Origin: Alistipes sp.
GTDB taxonomy: Bacteria; Bacteroidota; Bacteroidia; Bacteroidales; Rikenellaceae
Direction: 5' to 3'
Length of the DNA stretch: 64,000 bases
Assembly (NCBI GenBank): GCA_017937765.1
Contig: JAGBCY010000018.1
Span: 1-64,000 of the forward strand
Shown in pieces: positions 16,965 to 26,028 of this stretch (the stretch's first letter is position 1; the number at the start of each line of letters is the position of its first letter). The translations under genes and the position numbers were made by a program. The notes below the pieces were generated by a model, which was given only the letters and a program-made list of their open reading frames with translations, did not search any database and was not told where the DNA came from.

Positions 16965-17981
16965 ATGGGAGTAGATAGAAATTTGCGAAATATTGAGAGC
17001 GACAAGGAGTTCGAGGGCCGTATTCGCCCTCAGGCCCTACAAAACTTTGCGGGTCAGGACAAGATTGTCGCTAACCTCAAGATATTTATCAAGGCTGCGC
17101 TTATGCGTGGCGACTCGCTCGACCACGTACTCCTGCACGGCCCTCCGGGATTGGGTAAGACGACGTTGGCAAACATCATCGCTAACGAGATGGGGGCACA
17201 GTTGCGCGTGACATCGGGTCCGGTGCTTGATAAGCCGGGCGATCTTGCAGGACTACTTACAAATCTTAACCCCGGTGATGTGCTCTTTATCGACGAGATT
17301 CACCGTCTGAGTCCAATTGTCGAGGAGTATCTCTACTCGGCGATGGAGGACTACAAAATAGACATCGTTTTAGATAAGGGCCCTGCGGCACGAAGCATCC
17401 AGATTGAGCTTGCCCCTTTCACGCTCGTTGGAGCAACCACGCGAAGCGGACTGCTTACGTCGCCACTTCGTGCTCGTTTCGGAATTCAGTGTCATTTAGA
17501 GTATTACGACGCTCCGGTGCTGGCGGGCATTGTGAAGCGTTCGGCCTCGATACTCGACATATCGATTGATGAGGATGCGGCTCTCGAGATTGCTCTGCGT
17601 TCGCGCGGCACACCACGAATCGCCAATGCCCTACTGCGTCGTGTGCGTGACTTTGCGATGGTCGAGGGCGAGGGACATATCGACGTGGAAATCACGCGTG
17701 TAGCCCTCGCGGCACTTAACATCGACTCGCGCGGTCTCGACCAGATGGATAATAAGATTCTTGCGACGATTATCGAGAAGTTCAATGGCGGGCCTGTTGG
17801 CCTTAACACCGTGGCTACGGCCGTTAGCGAAGAGGCTGGTACGGTGGAGGAGGTCTACGAACCATTCCTCATAAAGGAGGGATTCCTTAAGCGCACACCA
17901 CGCGGAAGAGAGGCTACGGAGTTGGCCTATCGACACTTGGGATATGCCTATGGCTCTGCGGAGGAGCAGTCGCTATTCTAA
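16965..17981 (+). CDS. ruvB: Holliday junction branch migration ATPase RuvB
   Basis: Hexameric AAA+ motor that, with RuvA, drives Holliday junction branch migration during recombinational repair. The 338 residues contain Walker [10 protein letters not shown], Walker B in [10 protein letters not shown], sensor 1 region GATTRSG, arginine finger region LRARFG and the C-terminal winged helix ([10 protein letters not shown]). A longer frame starts at 16926, but its first 13 codons lie on top of the -7 promoter box, and RuvB proteins normally begin close to the FRNL-like segment, so the ATG at 16965 is chosen. Monocistronic here: terminator at 18043-18084. No ruvA or ruvC is adjacent. Confidence 0.97.
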   Translation: MGVDRNLRNIESDKEFEGRIRPQALQNFAGQDKIVANLKIFIKAALMRGDSLDHVLLHGPPGLGKTTLANIIANEMGAQLRVTSGPVLDKPGDLAGLLTNLNPGDVLFIDEIHRLSPIVEEYLYSAMEDYKIDIVLDKGPAARSIQIELAPFTLVGATTRSGLLTSPLRARFGIQCHLEYYDAPVLAGIVKRSASILDISIDEDAALEIALRSRGTPRIANALLRRVRDFAMVEGEGHIDVEITRVALAALNIDSRGLDQMDNKILATIIEKFNGGPVGLNTVATAVSEEAGTVEEVYEPFLIKEGFLKRTPRGREATELAYRHLGYAYGSAEEQSLF

Positions 17982-18042
17982 GGTGGGCGAAGAGTCAATT
18001 TAAGGATCTTCGAAGCATTTGAAATATTTAAGCATAAAGATA

Positions 18043-18084
18043 TTAGAGAGTTTAGGGTGTATGTCTTAAACTCTCTAATTTTCT
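18043..18084 (+). terminator. ruvB terminator
   Basis: Perfect 12-bp stem TTAGAGAGTTTA (18043-18054) with TAAACTCTCTAA (18067-18078), followed by TTTTCTT. Confidence 0.8.
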
Positions 18085-18156
18085 TGAGCTCGCTAACCAA
18101 ACCCCACTGATTTGCAAAACAGATTTCTTGTCAGAGTGTGGTAGTGTTGCATCATA

Positions 18157-18211
18157 AAAGCGACCACCACGCGATAGTACTAACAAGTACAGCCCGTGGT
18201 GGTCTTCTTTT
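18157..18211. terminator. Bidirectional terminator between ruvB and the V-type ATPase operon
   Basis: Ten-bp stem GACCACCACG (18162-18171) with CGTGGTGGTC (18195-18204); T-rich on the plus side (TTCTTTT) and CTTTT on the minus side. On the minus strand it lies about 45 nt after the stop of the ATPase K subunit gene. Confidence 0.75.
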
Positions 18212-18247
18212 AAGGATGTGACGCTAACGCGCCACTATCACAATAGA

Positions 18248-18703
18248 TTAGTATGCGATAGCTGATGAGATAAGGAAGGTTGCAGCAACACCCAAGATAG
18301 CGTAGAGCTCGGGGAACGCAGCAAGGATAAGAGTCTTACCCATAACGTCGTTACCGTTACCGATAGCTACGATACCGTTAGCACAAACCTTTGCCTGGAA
18401 CAAAGCCGATGACAAGCAAACGATAGCCATCAACAAACCAGCACCAAAAATACCAACAGCGGTAAGCATAGGCATCTCAGCAGAGATGAGACCGCTAACC
18501 ATAAAGTAACCCACGAAACCGTAGAGACCCTGAGAACCGGGAAGTGCCGAGAGAATCATATAGCTACCGAAGGCACCGCTATTCTTCTTCAAAGCACCTA
18601 CTGCTGCCATACCGCATCGTGCTGTTGCAACGGCTGAAGCCAAACCTGATACACCTACCATTAGGACAACGCCCAAATAAGCCAAAATTAATCCTGCATT
18701 CAT
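18248..18703 (-). CDS. ntpK: V/A-type ATPase proteolipid subunit K
   Basis: Membrane rotor (c-ring) subunit with two fused hairpins, about four transmembrane helices in 151 residues. The ion carboxylate is Glu132 in FPELYAIL. Residues matching the Na+ site described for Enterococcus hirae NtpK (Leu61, Thr64, Gln65, Gln110, Glu139) are visible as Leu54, Ser57, Gln58 in LPGSQGLYG, Gln103 in FQAKV and Glu132. This suggests Na+ coupling, with a conservative Thr to Ser change. Last gene of the seven-gene operon, 40 nt behind subunit I. Confidence 0.93.
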   Translation of the reverse strand: MNAGLILAYLGVVLMVGVSGLASAVATARCGMAAVGALKKNSGAFGSYMILSALPGSQGLYGFVGYFMVSGLISAEMPMLTAVGIFGAGLLMAIVCLSSALFQAKVCANGIVAIGNGNDVMGKTLILAAFPELYAILGVAATFLISSAIAY

Positions 18704-18743
18704 AATTGTTAAAGTTTTAAATTGTTAATTATTATTTGTTTAC

Positions 18744-20600
18744 TTATTTCATTTTACGCACAGGATCGAAGAGACGCTGTCCCATCTCGAAACCTGCATT
18801 CTTATAAAACTCGACGAAGGTCAAACGCATAGGGTGAACGAATGACGATATGGCCGACATAAAGAGGTTGATGCCGTGGCCGATGATGAGGATGATGCTG
18901 GCAGCAACAATCTGCAACGCAACAACATACCAAGCTGAATCACCGATACCCTCCGACAAGCCAGAAAGACCCATAGCCAATGAGTTGAACACCTGAGCCA
19001 ACACACCACCCGAGAGACCGATGGCAAACAGACGAATGTAGCTCAATACGTCGCTCAACAAGCCGGTGATGTTGTTATAAGCATCCCACAGACCTGCACC
19101 GATGTTAATGAGCGGGTTACGCTTGATGTTGTTGAGAACAAGCATCAAGAATGCTCCCACACCAACACAACCATAGAAAATGGGTGACGACGCATCAAAG
19201 CCCGGGATCCCCAAATCAAACATCGGGAGACCAATGGCGATAGAGCCCGAAAGGAGGATTATGAACCATCCGAGCAAACCAAACGTAGAGGTGAAACCAA
19301 AGAGCTTAGTCTGCATATAGAGGTTGATAGCCATACCTATCAAGATCTGTACAACACCAATAGCCAAAGCAATAGAGAAGAACTGGTTGGGGAAGTCGAG
19401 GAAAGGCGTAGGCTCGCCAGCCTCGTAACCCAACAACTCGGGAATGCTCATGCCGAACAACGAACCGGTATAGGTACCGAAGATAATCGTTGCCGAAGCA
19501 CACACGATAGAGAGCCAAGCAGCCTGACGGAGCTTAGGACCACCCTTCTTCAGAAGCATTAAGCCCAAAGCTAACAGCACTGCACCATATCCAGCATCGT
19601 TCAAACAGATGGCGAAGAACAACATATAGAAGGGACCGAAGATAGCCGTGAGGTCCAACGTTCCATACTTAGGCAACGCGTACATCGAGCCGATAAGCTC
19701 GAACAAGCGTGCAAACTTATTGTTCTTCAACTTCACGGGAGCCTCGTCGTCGATCGTAGCATCACGACGCTCGAATACCAGGTAGGGGTACTCCTCGAGC
19801 ATCTTATCTACCCTCTCGGCAGTCTCGGCCTCGGCCCAGCCCTCAAGGATGAGGAGCTCGCCCTCAGCCTCACGACCAGCCGTTGCGTTGACCTTGAGAC
19901 CCTGCAACTGCTCCTTATGCTTAGCACACTCATCCTCGATGAGCTCCTTCGAAGCCGCTACGCGCGAGAATACCTCGTCGAGAGCCTTGTCCTCTGCGAG
20001 CAACGCGTCGACCTCCGCAAGCAGTGCGCGGCTATCCTTCTCAGGAAGGCGAACCTCCTGACCATCAATGATAACCTGCGTTCCATCGGTGGTGATTGCA
20101 GCAAAGTATACGGCCGATCCGGTGCGACTAATCTCAGCGATTGTAACACCCTCCGTGGGCTCGTCGATGAGCTTCTGGAAGGCTGCGGGCTGCGACATAA
20201 AGAAGCGCAGCGTGACACCACGGTGAGCAAGACGCTCGATATCCTCCGCCGAGAAGCTACCCCACGGTGCGACATCATCCGAGAGCTTGCGAAGGCGTGC
20301 TACCTCCTGCTGTAACTGTTGACGTTTCTCGCGGGCCTCCTCGTACTTAGCATATGCCTCACTACCTGAAGCGTAGGGTGCGGCAGTAGCCTGGAACTCC
20401 TCCGACTTGGCAAACGTGGCGAGCTGATCGAGGGCCTTGTTGTGAGCCTCGATCTCCGTAAGCAGGCCACGGTCGCGCTCCGAAGGCTCCCAACCAGTGG
20501 TTGTGATATCCACCAAGCCAAGCTCGCGAAGCTCGTTAATGAAACGATCCTCCTCACCGGCATAGAGCACGATGTCATAGCGAATCATCTTACTGATCAT
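18744..20600 (-). CDS. ntpI: V/A-type ATPase subunit I (a subunit, ion channel stator)
   Basis: 618-residue stator subunit providing the ion half-channels against the K ring. The N-terminal half (about 1-300) is soluble and coiled-coil rich (for example residues 60-110); the C-terminal half carries about seven to eight transmembrane helices. The conserved helix YIRLFAIGLSGGVLAQ holds the essential Arg that faces the rotor carboxylate. The start overlaps the last codon and stop of subunit D by 4 bp (20597-20600), indicating translational coupling. The length is close to other bacterial V-type I subunits. Confidence 0.93.
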   Translation of the reverse strand: MISKMIRYDIVLYAGEEDRFINELRELGLVDITTTGWEPSERDRGLLTEIEAHNKALDQLATFAKSEEFQATAAPYASGSEAYAKYEEAREKRQQLQQEVARLRKLSDDVAPWGSFSAEDIERLAHRGVTLRFFMSQPAAFQKLIDEPTEGVTIAEISRTGSAVYFAAITTDGTQVIIDGQEVRLPEKDSRALLAEVDALLAEDKALDEVFSRVAASKELIEDECAKHKEQLQGLKVNATAGREAEGELLILEGWAEAETAERVDKMLEEYPYLVFERRDATIDDEAPVKLKNNKFARLFELIGSMYALPKYGTLDLTAIFGPFYMLFFAICLNDAGYGAVLLALGLMLLKKGGPKLRQAAWLSIVCASATIIFGTYTGSLFGMSIPELLGYEAGEPTPFLDFPNQFFSIALAIGVVQILIGMAINLYMQTKLFGFTSTFGLLGWFIILLSGSIAIGLPMFDLGIPGFDASSPIFYGCVGVGAFLMLVLNNIKRNPLINIGAGLWDAYNNITGLLSDVLSYIRLFAIGLSGGVLAQVFNSLAMGLSGLSEGIGDSAWYVVALQIVAASIILIIGHGINLFMSAISSFVHPMRLTFVEFYKNAGFEMGQRLFDPVRKMK

Positions 20601-21211
20601 ACGTTAGGCTCCTCCATAGCCTCGGCTTGCGCCTGACGAGTTTTAACGATCTTCTGTGCCGACTTACTGAGGTTCTCCTCGTCCTCCATAAATCGCTTAA
20701 TCTTACGTATGGCATCCTCATAACCGGGAATCTGAACCTTCTCGTAGAGGTTTACCTTCTGAGTAGTTTTGCGTCGCGCATAGTCCAAGAGCTCCATCTT
20801 GCGATTATAGACCTCGAACTCGATGCCGAGACGAGACATTCGCTTCAGAACCCTGATACCCTCGGCATACCATACCGGGGCCGAGAATAGGTCGTAGGCC
20901 TTCTCCTCGTAAACTATATCATTTAATATAGGTATGCGCACGCCCGCAATCTTCTGTGACGATAGCTCGACATCGACGATGCGGATAAGATCACAATCAA
21001 ACTCTCCCCACAACTGTACCATATAGTCGTACTCGCCCTTAAGCTCGGCGAGCTCCTTACGGTAAGCAAGTGCAGAGTCCTTCGCACGTTTCACCTCCGA
21101 ACGCAACGCACTCTCCTTACTCTTGATGGTAGGCAAGGCGTTCTTTCGGATCTTGAGCTGCTTGTTCAGCTCGCCGAGCGAGGTCTTATTATACTGAAAT
21201 TTGATTGCCAT
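20597..21211 (-). CDS. ntpD: V/A-type ATPase subunit D (central shaft)
   Basis: 204-residue central rotor shaft subunit, analogous to F-type gamma. It is dominated by two long helices: the N-terminal FQYNKTSLGELNKQLKIR region and a C-terminal helix with NLYEKVQIPGYEDAIRKIK, the segment typical of the family. Start 9 nt after the subunit B stop; the end overlaps subunit I by 4 bp. Confidence 0.92.
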   Translation of the reverse strand: MAIKFQYNKTSLGELNKQLKIRKNALPTIKSKESALRSEVKRAKDSALAYRKELAELKGEYDYMVQLWGEFDCDLIRIVDVELSSQKIAGVRIPILNDIVYEEKAYDLFSAPVWYAEGIRVLKRMSRLGIEFEVYNRKMELLDYARRKTTQKVNLYEKVQIPGYEDAIRKIKRFMEDEENLSKSAQKIVKTRQAQAEAMEEPNV

Positions 21212-21220
21212 AAGCTATTG

Positions 21221-22540
21221 TTATGCTTTCCAATATTTATCTGAGAGCTCCTGCTTGATGCTAACCTCACCCTTAGAGAAGTACTTGGCAAAGAGTGTCC
21301 AAGCGGTGTCGAGCATCTGCTCGATCTCGATGTTTACGTCGATCGAGAGCAACTTCTCCGAGTAGTCGTGAGCAAACTTCAAAGCACGCTCGTCGTAGTC
21401 CGACAAGTCGAAACCGTTCTCCAACTTAGTCTTTGCGTTAGCTGCATCGGCATACAAACGTACGCAGGCGTTCATCACCTGAGGGTGATCCTCGCGAGTC
21501 TTCTTGCCGATAACGAGCTGCTTCAAACGTGACAACGAACGGAACGGGTCGACGATAACCTTACCAGTATCTGTATCGTTACGCAAGAAGAGCTGACCCT
21601 CGGTGATGTAACCCGTATTATCGGGGATAGCGTGGGTGATATCACCACCCGAAAGTGTAGTCACGGCGATGATGGTGATTGAACCACCGTTAGGCAACTG
21701 CACGGCCTTCTCGTAGATCTTTGCCAAGTCTGAATACAACGAACCGGGCATTGAGTCCTTCGAAGGGATCTGATCCATACGGTTCGACACGATTGCCAAA
21801 GCATCGGCATAGAGGGTCATATCCGTAAGAAGCACCAGAACCTTCTCGCCCTTATCTACTGCGAAGTACTCGGCAGCAGTAAGTGCCATATCGGGAACGA
21901 GCAATCGCTCAACGGGAGGGTTATCCGTGGTGTTAACGAACGATACGATACGGTCCAAAGCACCAGCGTTCTCGAATACCTGCTTGAAGTAGAGGAAGTC
22001 GTCGTTGGTAAGACCCATACCGCCCAAGATAATCTTGTCGGCCTTAGCACGAAGAGCTACGTTTGCCATCACGGCGTTGTAGGGCTGATCGGGATCGGCG
22101 AAGAAGGGAATCTTCTGACCCGACACGATGGTGTTGTTAAGGTCGATACCTGCGATACCTGTTGCGATAAGCTCCGAAGGCTGGATACGGCGGAAGGGGT
22201 TTACGGTAGGACCACCAATCTCGCGTGCCTCACCCTCGATCTGCTCGCCACCCTCGAGGGGCTCGCCATAGGCATTGAAGAAGCGACCGGCCAAGGCATC
22301 CGATACGCGCAATACGGGGGGCTCGCCGTGGAATACCACCTCAGAGTCGGTAGCAAGACCCTCGGTACCAGCAAATACCTGGAGCGTAACCTTCTCGCCC
22401 ATAATCTTTACCACCTGAGCCAAGCGACCACCTACGGTTGCAAGCTCATCGTTACCTACGCCCGTAGCACGGAGCGTGATGGTAGCCTTGGTGATGTTAT
22501 CAATCTTTGTATATACTTTCTGAAAAGCTCGTGTTGTCAT
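21221..22540 (-). CDS. ntpB: V/A-type ATPase subunit B (non-catalytic)
   Basis: 439-residue regulatory nucleotide-fold subunit that alternates with A in the hexameric head. It shows the family segments GEPLEGGEQIEG, NPFRRIQPSELIATGIAGID and GMGLTNDDFLYF but lacks a functional Walker A (IPFFADPDQPYN in its place), as expected for B. Close spacing (12 nt) behind subunit A. Length is slightly short relative to the roughly 460 residues usual in the family. Confidence 0.95.
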   Translation of the reverse strand: MTTRAFQKVYTKIDNITKATITLRATGVGNDELATVGGRLAQVVKIMGEKVTLQVFAGTEGLATDSEVVFHGEPPVLRVSDALAGRFFNAYGEPLEGGEQIEGEAREIGGPTVNPFRRIQPSELIATGIAGIDLNNTIVSGQKIPFFADPDQPYNAVMANVALRAKADKIILGGMGLTNDDFLYFKQVFENAGALDRIVSFVNTTDNPPVERLLVPDMALTAAEYFAVDKGEKVLVLLTDMTLYADALAIVSNRMDQIPSKDSMPGSLYSDLAKIYEKAVQLPNGGSITIIAVTTLSGGDITHAIPDNTGYITEGQLFLRNDTDTGKVIVDPFRSLSRLKQLVIGKKTREDHPQVMNACVRLYADAANAKTKLENGFDLSDYDERALKFAHDYSEKLLSIDVNIEIEQMLDTAWTLFAKYFSKGEVSIKQELSDKYWKA

Positions 22541-22552
22541 AACTTCTCCTCC

Positions 22553-24310
22553 TTATTTAGCAAGTTTATCATTTACCAAAGTAGCGATCTGGGCGCGGAA
22601 CTTCTCAAACTGCTCAGACTTCCACTCCGAGTAGTTCATCTGGCGGAAGGTGTAGATAAGCTCCTTGAAGAACTTAGAGCACTCCTCGAAATCGGCCAAG
22701 TTGAACGACTTACGGCAAATATCCAAAACCATATTATACATCATCTGCTGACGCTCGATAGGACAGTTGGCATCGATAGAGTCGAAGGCATCCTGCTGCA
22801 AGATTACAGAGTCAACCAACTCGCTCTTCCAGAAACGCTCGTGGTACTCAACGGGTACACCGTCATCACCGAGGATGTTGATCTGGTCGTTAGCCTCCTT
22901 ACCGCGCTGTACGATGGTCTTACCCTCATACACTGCATCAACCCAGTTCTTCTCGATATGCTCGTCGAGGTACTCGCGGATCTCGGGGTACTCCAAGTAC
23001 TTAGAGTATGAATCCAGCGGGTCGATAGCAGGATAACGCTTCGAGTCGGCACGGCTCTGCGACAGAGCGTAGAAGCATCGTGCTGCCTTCTTTGTAGACT
23101 CCGTAACGGGCTCCTTGAGGTTACCACCCGCAGGTGATACGGTACCGAGGAATGTAACAGAACCAGTAGCACCGTTGTTCAACTTAACCAGACCTGCACG
23201 CGAGTAGAAGTTAGAGATAACAGCCGAGAGGTCCATAGGGAACGCATCCTGACCAGGAAGCTCCTCCAAGCGGTTAGACATCTCACGCAATGCCTGAGCC
23301 CAACGTGATGTAGAGTCGGCCATTACCAACACCTTCAATCCCATCGAACGGTAGTACTCACCGATGGTCATACCTGTATATACTGATGCCTCACGAGCTG
23401 CTACGGGCATATTCGAAGTGTTACAGATGATGATGGTACGCTCCATAAGTTTGTGGCCAGTACGGGGGTCAACCAACTCGGGGAACTCGGCGAAGATCTC
23501 CACAACCTCGTTAGCACGCTCACCGCACGCTACGATGATGATGACGTCGGCCTCGGCCTGCTTAGAGATGGCGTGCTGAAGCACCGTCTTACCTGCACCG
23601 AAGGGACCGGGGATAAAGCCGGTACCACCCTCTGCCAGAGGGTTGAAGGTGTCGATAGCACGAACACCTGTCTCCATCACGCGGTAGGGACGGGGCTTCT
23701 CGGTAAAGCAGCGGATAGCCTGCTTCACGGGCCACTTCTGAACCATAGTGATGTTGTACTCGTTGCCATCAACGTCGGTAACAACAGCGATAGTGTCGGT
23801 GACCTTATACTCGCCAGCCTTAACAACGCTCTTTACCGTATAGTTGCCCTGCATAACGAAGGGAACCATAATCTTGTGCATCACCCACTGCTCCTTAACC
23901 TCTCCGAGCCAAGCACCAGCAGTAACCTTATCACCTGCCTTTGCCAAGGGCTTGAATGCCCACTTAGCGTTGAAGTCGATAGGCTCGGTGATCGAGCCAC
24001 GGTTGATGAACAGGCCGTCCATCTTCTCCAAATCGTTCTGCAGACCGTCGTAGTTACGCGACAAAAGACCAGGAGCCAAGGTGGCCTCGAGCATATGACC
24101 CTCGAACTCAACCTTATCACCGATCTTCAAACCGCGTGTACTATCGTAAACCTGCACATAGGCCTCATCACCTATGACCTTGATGACCTCAGCCATCATA
24201 CGGATATCACCGCAATATACGTGGCATATCTCATTCTGACCCACCGGACCGTCAACCTTGGCGATAACGATGTTCGAGATAATACCGTTTACACGTCCTA
24301 ATGTTTTCAT
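22553..24310 (-). CDS. ntpA: V/A-type ATPase catalytic subunit A
   Basis: 585-residue catalytic subunit that hydrolyses or makes ATP in the head of the rotary enzyme. Walker A is GPFGAGKTV (about residues 232-240), followed by IIVACGERANEV with the catalytic Glu, and MADSTSRWAQALRE. The non-homologous insertion characteristic of A subunits is present before the Walker A (LGEVKEQWVMHKIMVPF region). It is 14 nt behind the DUF2764 gene. The reading frame is intact with ATG at 24310. Confidence 0.97.
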   Translation of the reverse strand: MKTLGRVNGIISNIVIAKVDGPVGQNEICHVYCGDIRMMAEVIKVIGDEAYVQVYDSTRGLKIGDKVEFEGHMLEATLAPGLLSRNYDGLQNDLEKMDGLFINRGSITEPIDFNAKWAFKPLAKAGDKVTAGAWLGEVKEQWVMHKIMVPFVMQGNYTVKSVVKAGEYKVTDTIAVVTDVDGNEYNITMVQKWPVKQAIRCFTEKPRPYRVMETGVRAIDTFNPLAEGGTGFIPGPFGAGKTVLQHAISKQAEADVIIIVACGERANEVVEIFAEFPELVDPRTGHKLMERTIIICNTSNMPVAAREASVYTGMTIGEYYRSMGLKVLVMADSTSRWAQALREMSNRLEELPGQDAFPMDLSAVISNFYSRAGLVKLNNGATGSVTFLGTVSPAGGNLKEPVTESTKKAARCFYALSQSRADSKRYPAIDPLDSYSKYLEYPEIREYLDEHIEKNWVDAVYEGKTIVQRGKEANDQINILGDDGVPVEYHERFWKSELVDSVILQQDAFDSIDANCPIERQQMMYNMVLDICRKSFNLADFEECSKFFKELIYTFRQMNYSEWKSEQFEKFRAQIATLVNDKLAK

Positions 24311-24324
24311 TCGTTTATGTAGTT

Positions 24325-25167
24325 TTATTGTTTATTCACAAGCTCCTTGGCATCGAGGTCAGCCATCAGACGGTTGAGCATCTCGCGACCCACCTCGGGT
24401 GAGAGCAATGTCCAACGTGCTACGATGTTGACCTTAACCAAATATGAAAGGATGTAGTTGATGGTGAACGAGTCGAACACTGCGATATCCTCGGCCTCAG
24501 CCCAGCGGATCGCGTCGATCTTACGCTCCTTCTCAACGATATTCTTCTCGTCGCTAACGGCGGCAATCACAGAGTCGATATACTGCAATTCGCCACGAAG
24601 GCCGAAGTCTGCGGCCGACGAGCGGGCGAGCTGCTCGACAATATCGCCACTACCTACCGTCACATCGCGAACCGCGCGGCCTGCCTCGCGGGCAGCAACG
24701 GCAGCGGCAATGTTACGAAGGTTGCGGTCGAACTCGCCCCACGCGCGCAAGAACTTGCACTTCGACGTGGCGAGATCCTTGTAGTAAGCCTCGAAGATGG
24801 CGCGCTCGAAACGCTCATCGAGATGAACATCCTCGTCGCGATCTTCGTCGTCAGCCTCTACGTAGAGTTTCACAACCTCGGCCACGTGCTTAGGAAGCAA
24901 GGCATAGCGTCGCTCCTTAAGCACCTCGTCGAGCTGCTCTTCCGAGAGACGTCCGAGCTGGTTCAGACGGTTGCGTCCGGCACGACGGGCGATGAGGTTC
25001 TCACAATCGTAGTATGCGTAGAGAAGGTCCACGCAACGACGATCGGATGTCGTAAGATTCTCCATAATCTCGTCGAGAATCTCACGGACATCGAAGCCCT
25101 TGGTATCTGAGTCAAGCGACCAGTCGCGTAGACTCGCAACCAAATAGTAATACTCCGTAGAGAACAT
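24325..25167 (-). CDS. DUF2764 family protein in V-type ATPase operon, possible subunit C counterpart
   Basis: 280-residue, all-helical, acidic protein of the DUF2764 family, found in V-type ATPase operons of Bacteroidetes. It has no membrane segment or catalytic motif. The N-terminus STEYYYLVASLRDW and the C-terminal FTINYILSYLVKVNIVARW segment are hallmark-like. Its place between subunits E and A is where subunit C lies in other bacterial V-type operons, and the helical pattern with a C-terminal YxLxKxxI-like stretch fits a divergent C subunit, which joins rotor shaft and ring. That equivalence is inference. Spacing is 2 nt behind subunit E and 14 nt before A. Confidence 0.8.
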   Translation of the reverse strand: MFSTEYYYLVASLRDWSLDSDTKGFDVREILDEIMENLTTSDRRCVDLLYAYYDCENLIARRAGRNRLNQLGRLSEEQLDEVLKERRYALLPKHVAEVVKLYVEADDEDRDEDVHLDERFERAIFEAYYKDLATSKCKFLRAWGEFDRNLRNIAAAVAAREAGRAVRDVTVGSGDIVEQLARSSAADFGLRGELQYIDSVIAAVSDEKNIVEKERKIDAIRWAEAEDIAVFDSFTINYILSYLVKVNIVARWTLLSPEVGREMLNRLMADLDAKELVNKQ

Positions 25168-25169
25168 AA

Positions 25170-25781
25170 CTACTTATAAAGCATATTAGACACCTTCTCG
25201 CGGAGATACTCCTTCAACAGAGCATCGAAGCTCTCATCGGTGAACGAGATGTAGTAGCCACCCTTCTTCTCACCGAGCTTAAAGCCGCTCTTCACATCCT
25301 TTGAGTAGCCTACCTCGACACCAGCCTTCAAAAGCTCGGCTGCGCTCTTCTGCATAGCTGCATCGAGCTCGGCACGCTTAGCCTCGGGAAGCAGAGCCTT
25401 GAGCGATACATCGGCGGTTGACGATGTCCAGTTCGAAGCAACTGCAAGAAGCATATCCTTAACGAAGTTTACATCCATAACAGCGGCCTTAACAGCTGCA
25501 CCGGTAGACTTCATAATCACAGCCTCAGCAAGCTCTGTCTTAATCTTCGATACTGCCTGACGACCAGCGAGGGTGATCTCGGTCATAGCGTTCTTTGCGA
25601 TATCCTCGGCACGCATCTCTGCTGCCTTAGCGATAGCGTCGGCCTCAGCCTTAGCCTCGGCGAGAATCTTTGCAGCCTCCTCCTTTGCCTCGGCAACAAG
25701 ACGATCAGCCTCCGAGCGACCCTTCTCCAAGCCATCATTGTAGAGCTTTTGTGTCAGCTCCTGAAGTTTGTTGTTCTCCAT
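25170..25781 (-). CDS. ntpE: V/A-type ATPase subunit E (peripheral stalk)
   Basis: 203-residue peripheral stalk subunit. The N-terminal half (about 10-100) is a long charged Ala/Glu/Lys-rich helix (EEAAKILAEAKAEADAIA), the C-terminal half a mixed domain ending YKDVKSGFKLGEKKGGYYISF-like to the stop (only part quoted). First gene of the operon; the upstream region 25782-26010 is AT-rich and shows no clear TAnnTTTG box on the minus strand. No separate G/H stalk partner or subunit F gene is visible in the operon. Confidence 0.88.
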   Translation of the reverse strand: MENNKLQELTQKLYNDGLEKGRSEADRLVAEAKEEAAKILAEAKAEADAIAKAAEMRAEDIAKNAMTEITLAGRQAVSKIKTELAEAVIMKSTGAAVKAAVMDVNFVKDMLLAVASNWTSSTADVSLKALLPEAKRAELDAAMQKSAAELLKAGVEVGYSKDVKSGFKLGEKKGGYYISFTDESFDALLKEYLREKVSNMLYK

Positions 25782-25990
25782 AGTAATGTTGTTTTAAGTT
25801 ATATATAATTTACTCTATTCGTTGCTTATGTTTGCACTTTTCGCCACACTATTCTGAATATATATGAACGCGCGTGCGACAAAAATCCCACAAATGTATA
25901 GTTTATTTTTGGATTTACAAAGAATTACATATGAATTTTACCCGCCAGAGGGAGATTATCTTCGTGTCGTCGGATATTATCGCTAAAAGA

Positions 25991-26021
25991 TTGCGGATTT
26001 AAAATTAAATGACTATCTTTG
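25991..26021 (+). promoter_or_regulatory. Promoter of the ROK kinase gene (TTG-N20-TATCTTTG), near-leaderless
   Basis: TTG at 25991-25993 and TATCTTTG at 26014-26021 with a 20-nt spacer. Only 7 nt separate the box from the ATG at 26029, so transcription should start on or within a few nt of the start codon. Confidence 0.75.
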
Positions 26022-26028
26022 TTGTCCT

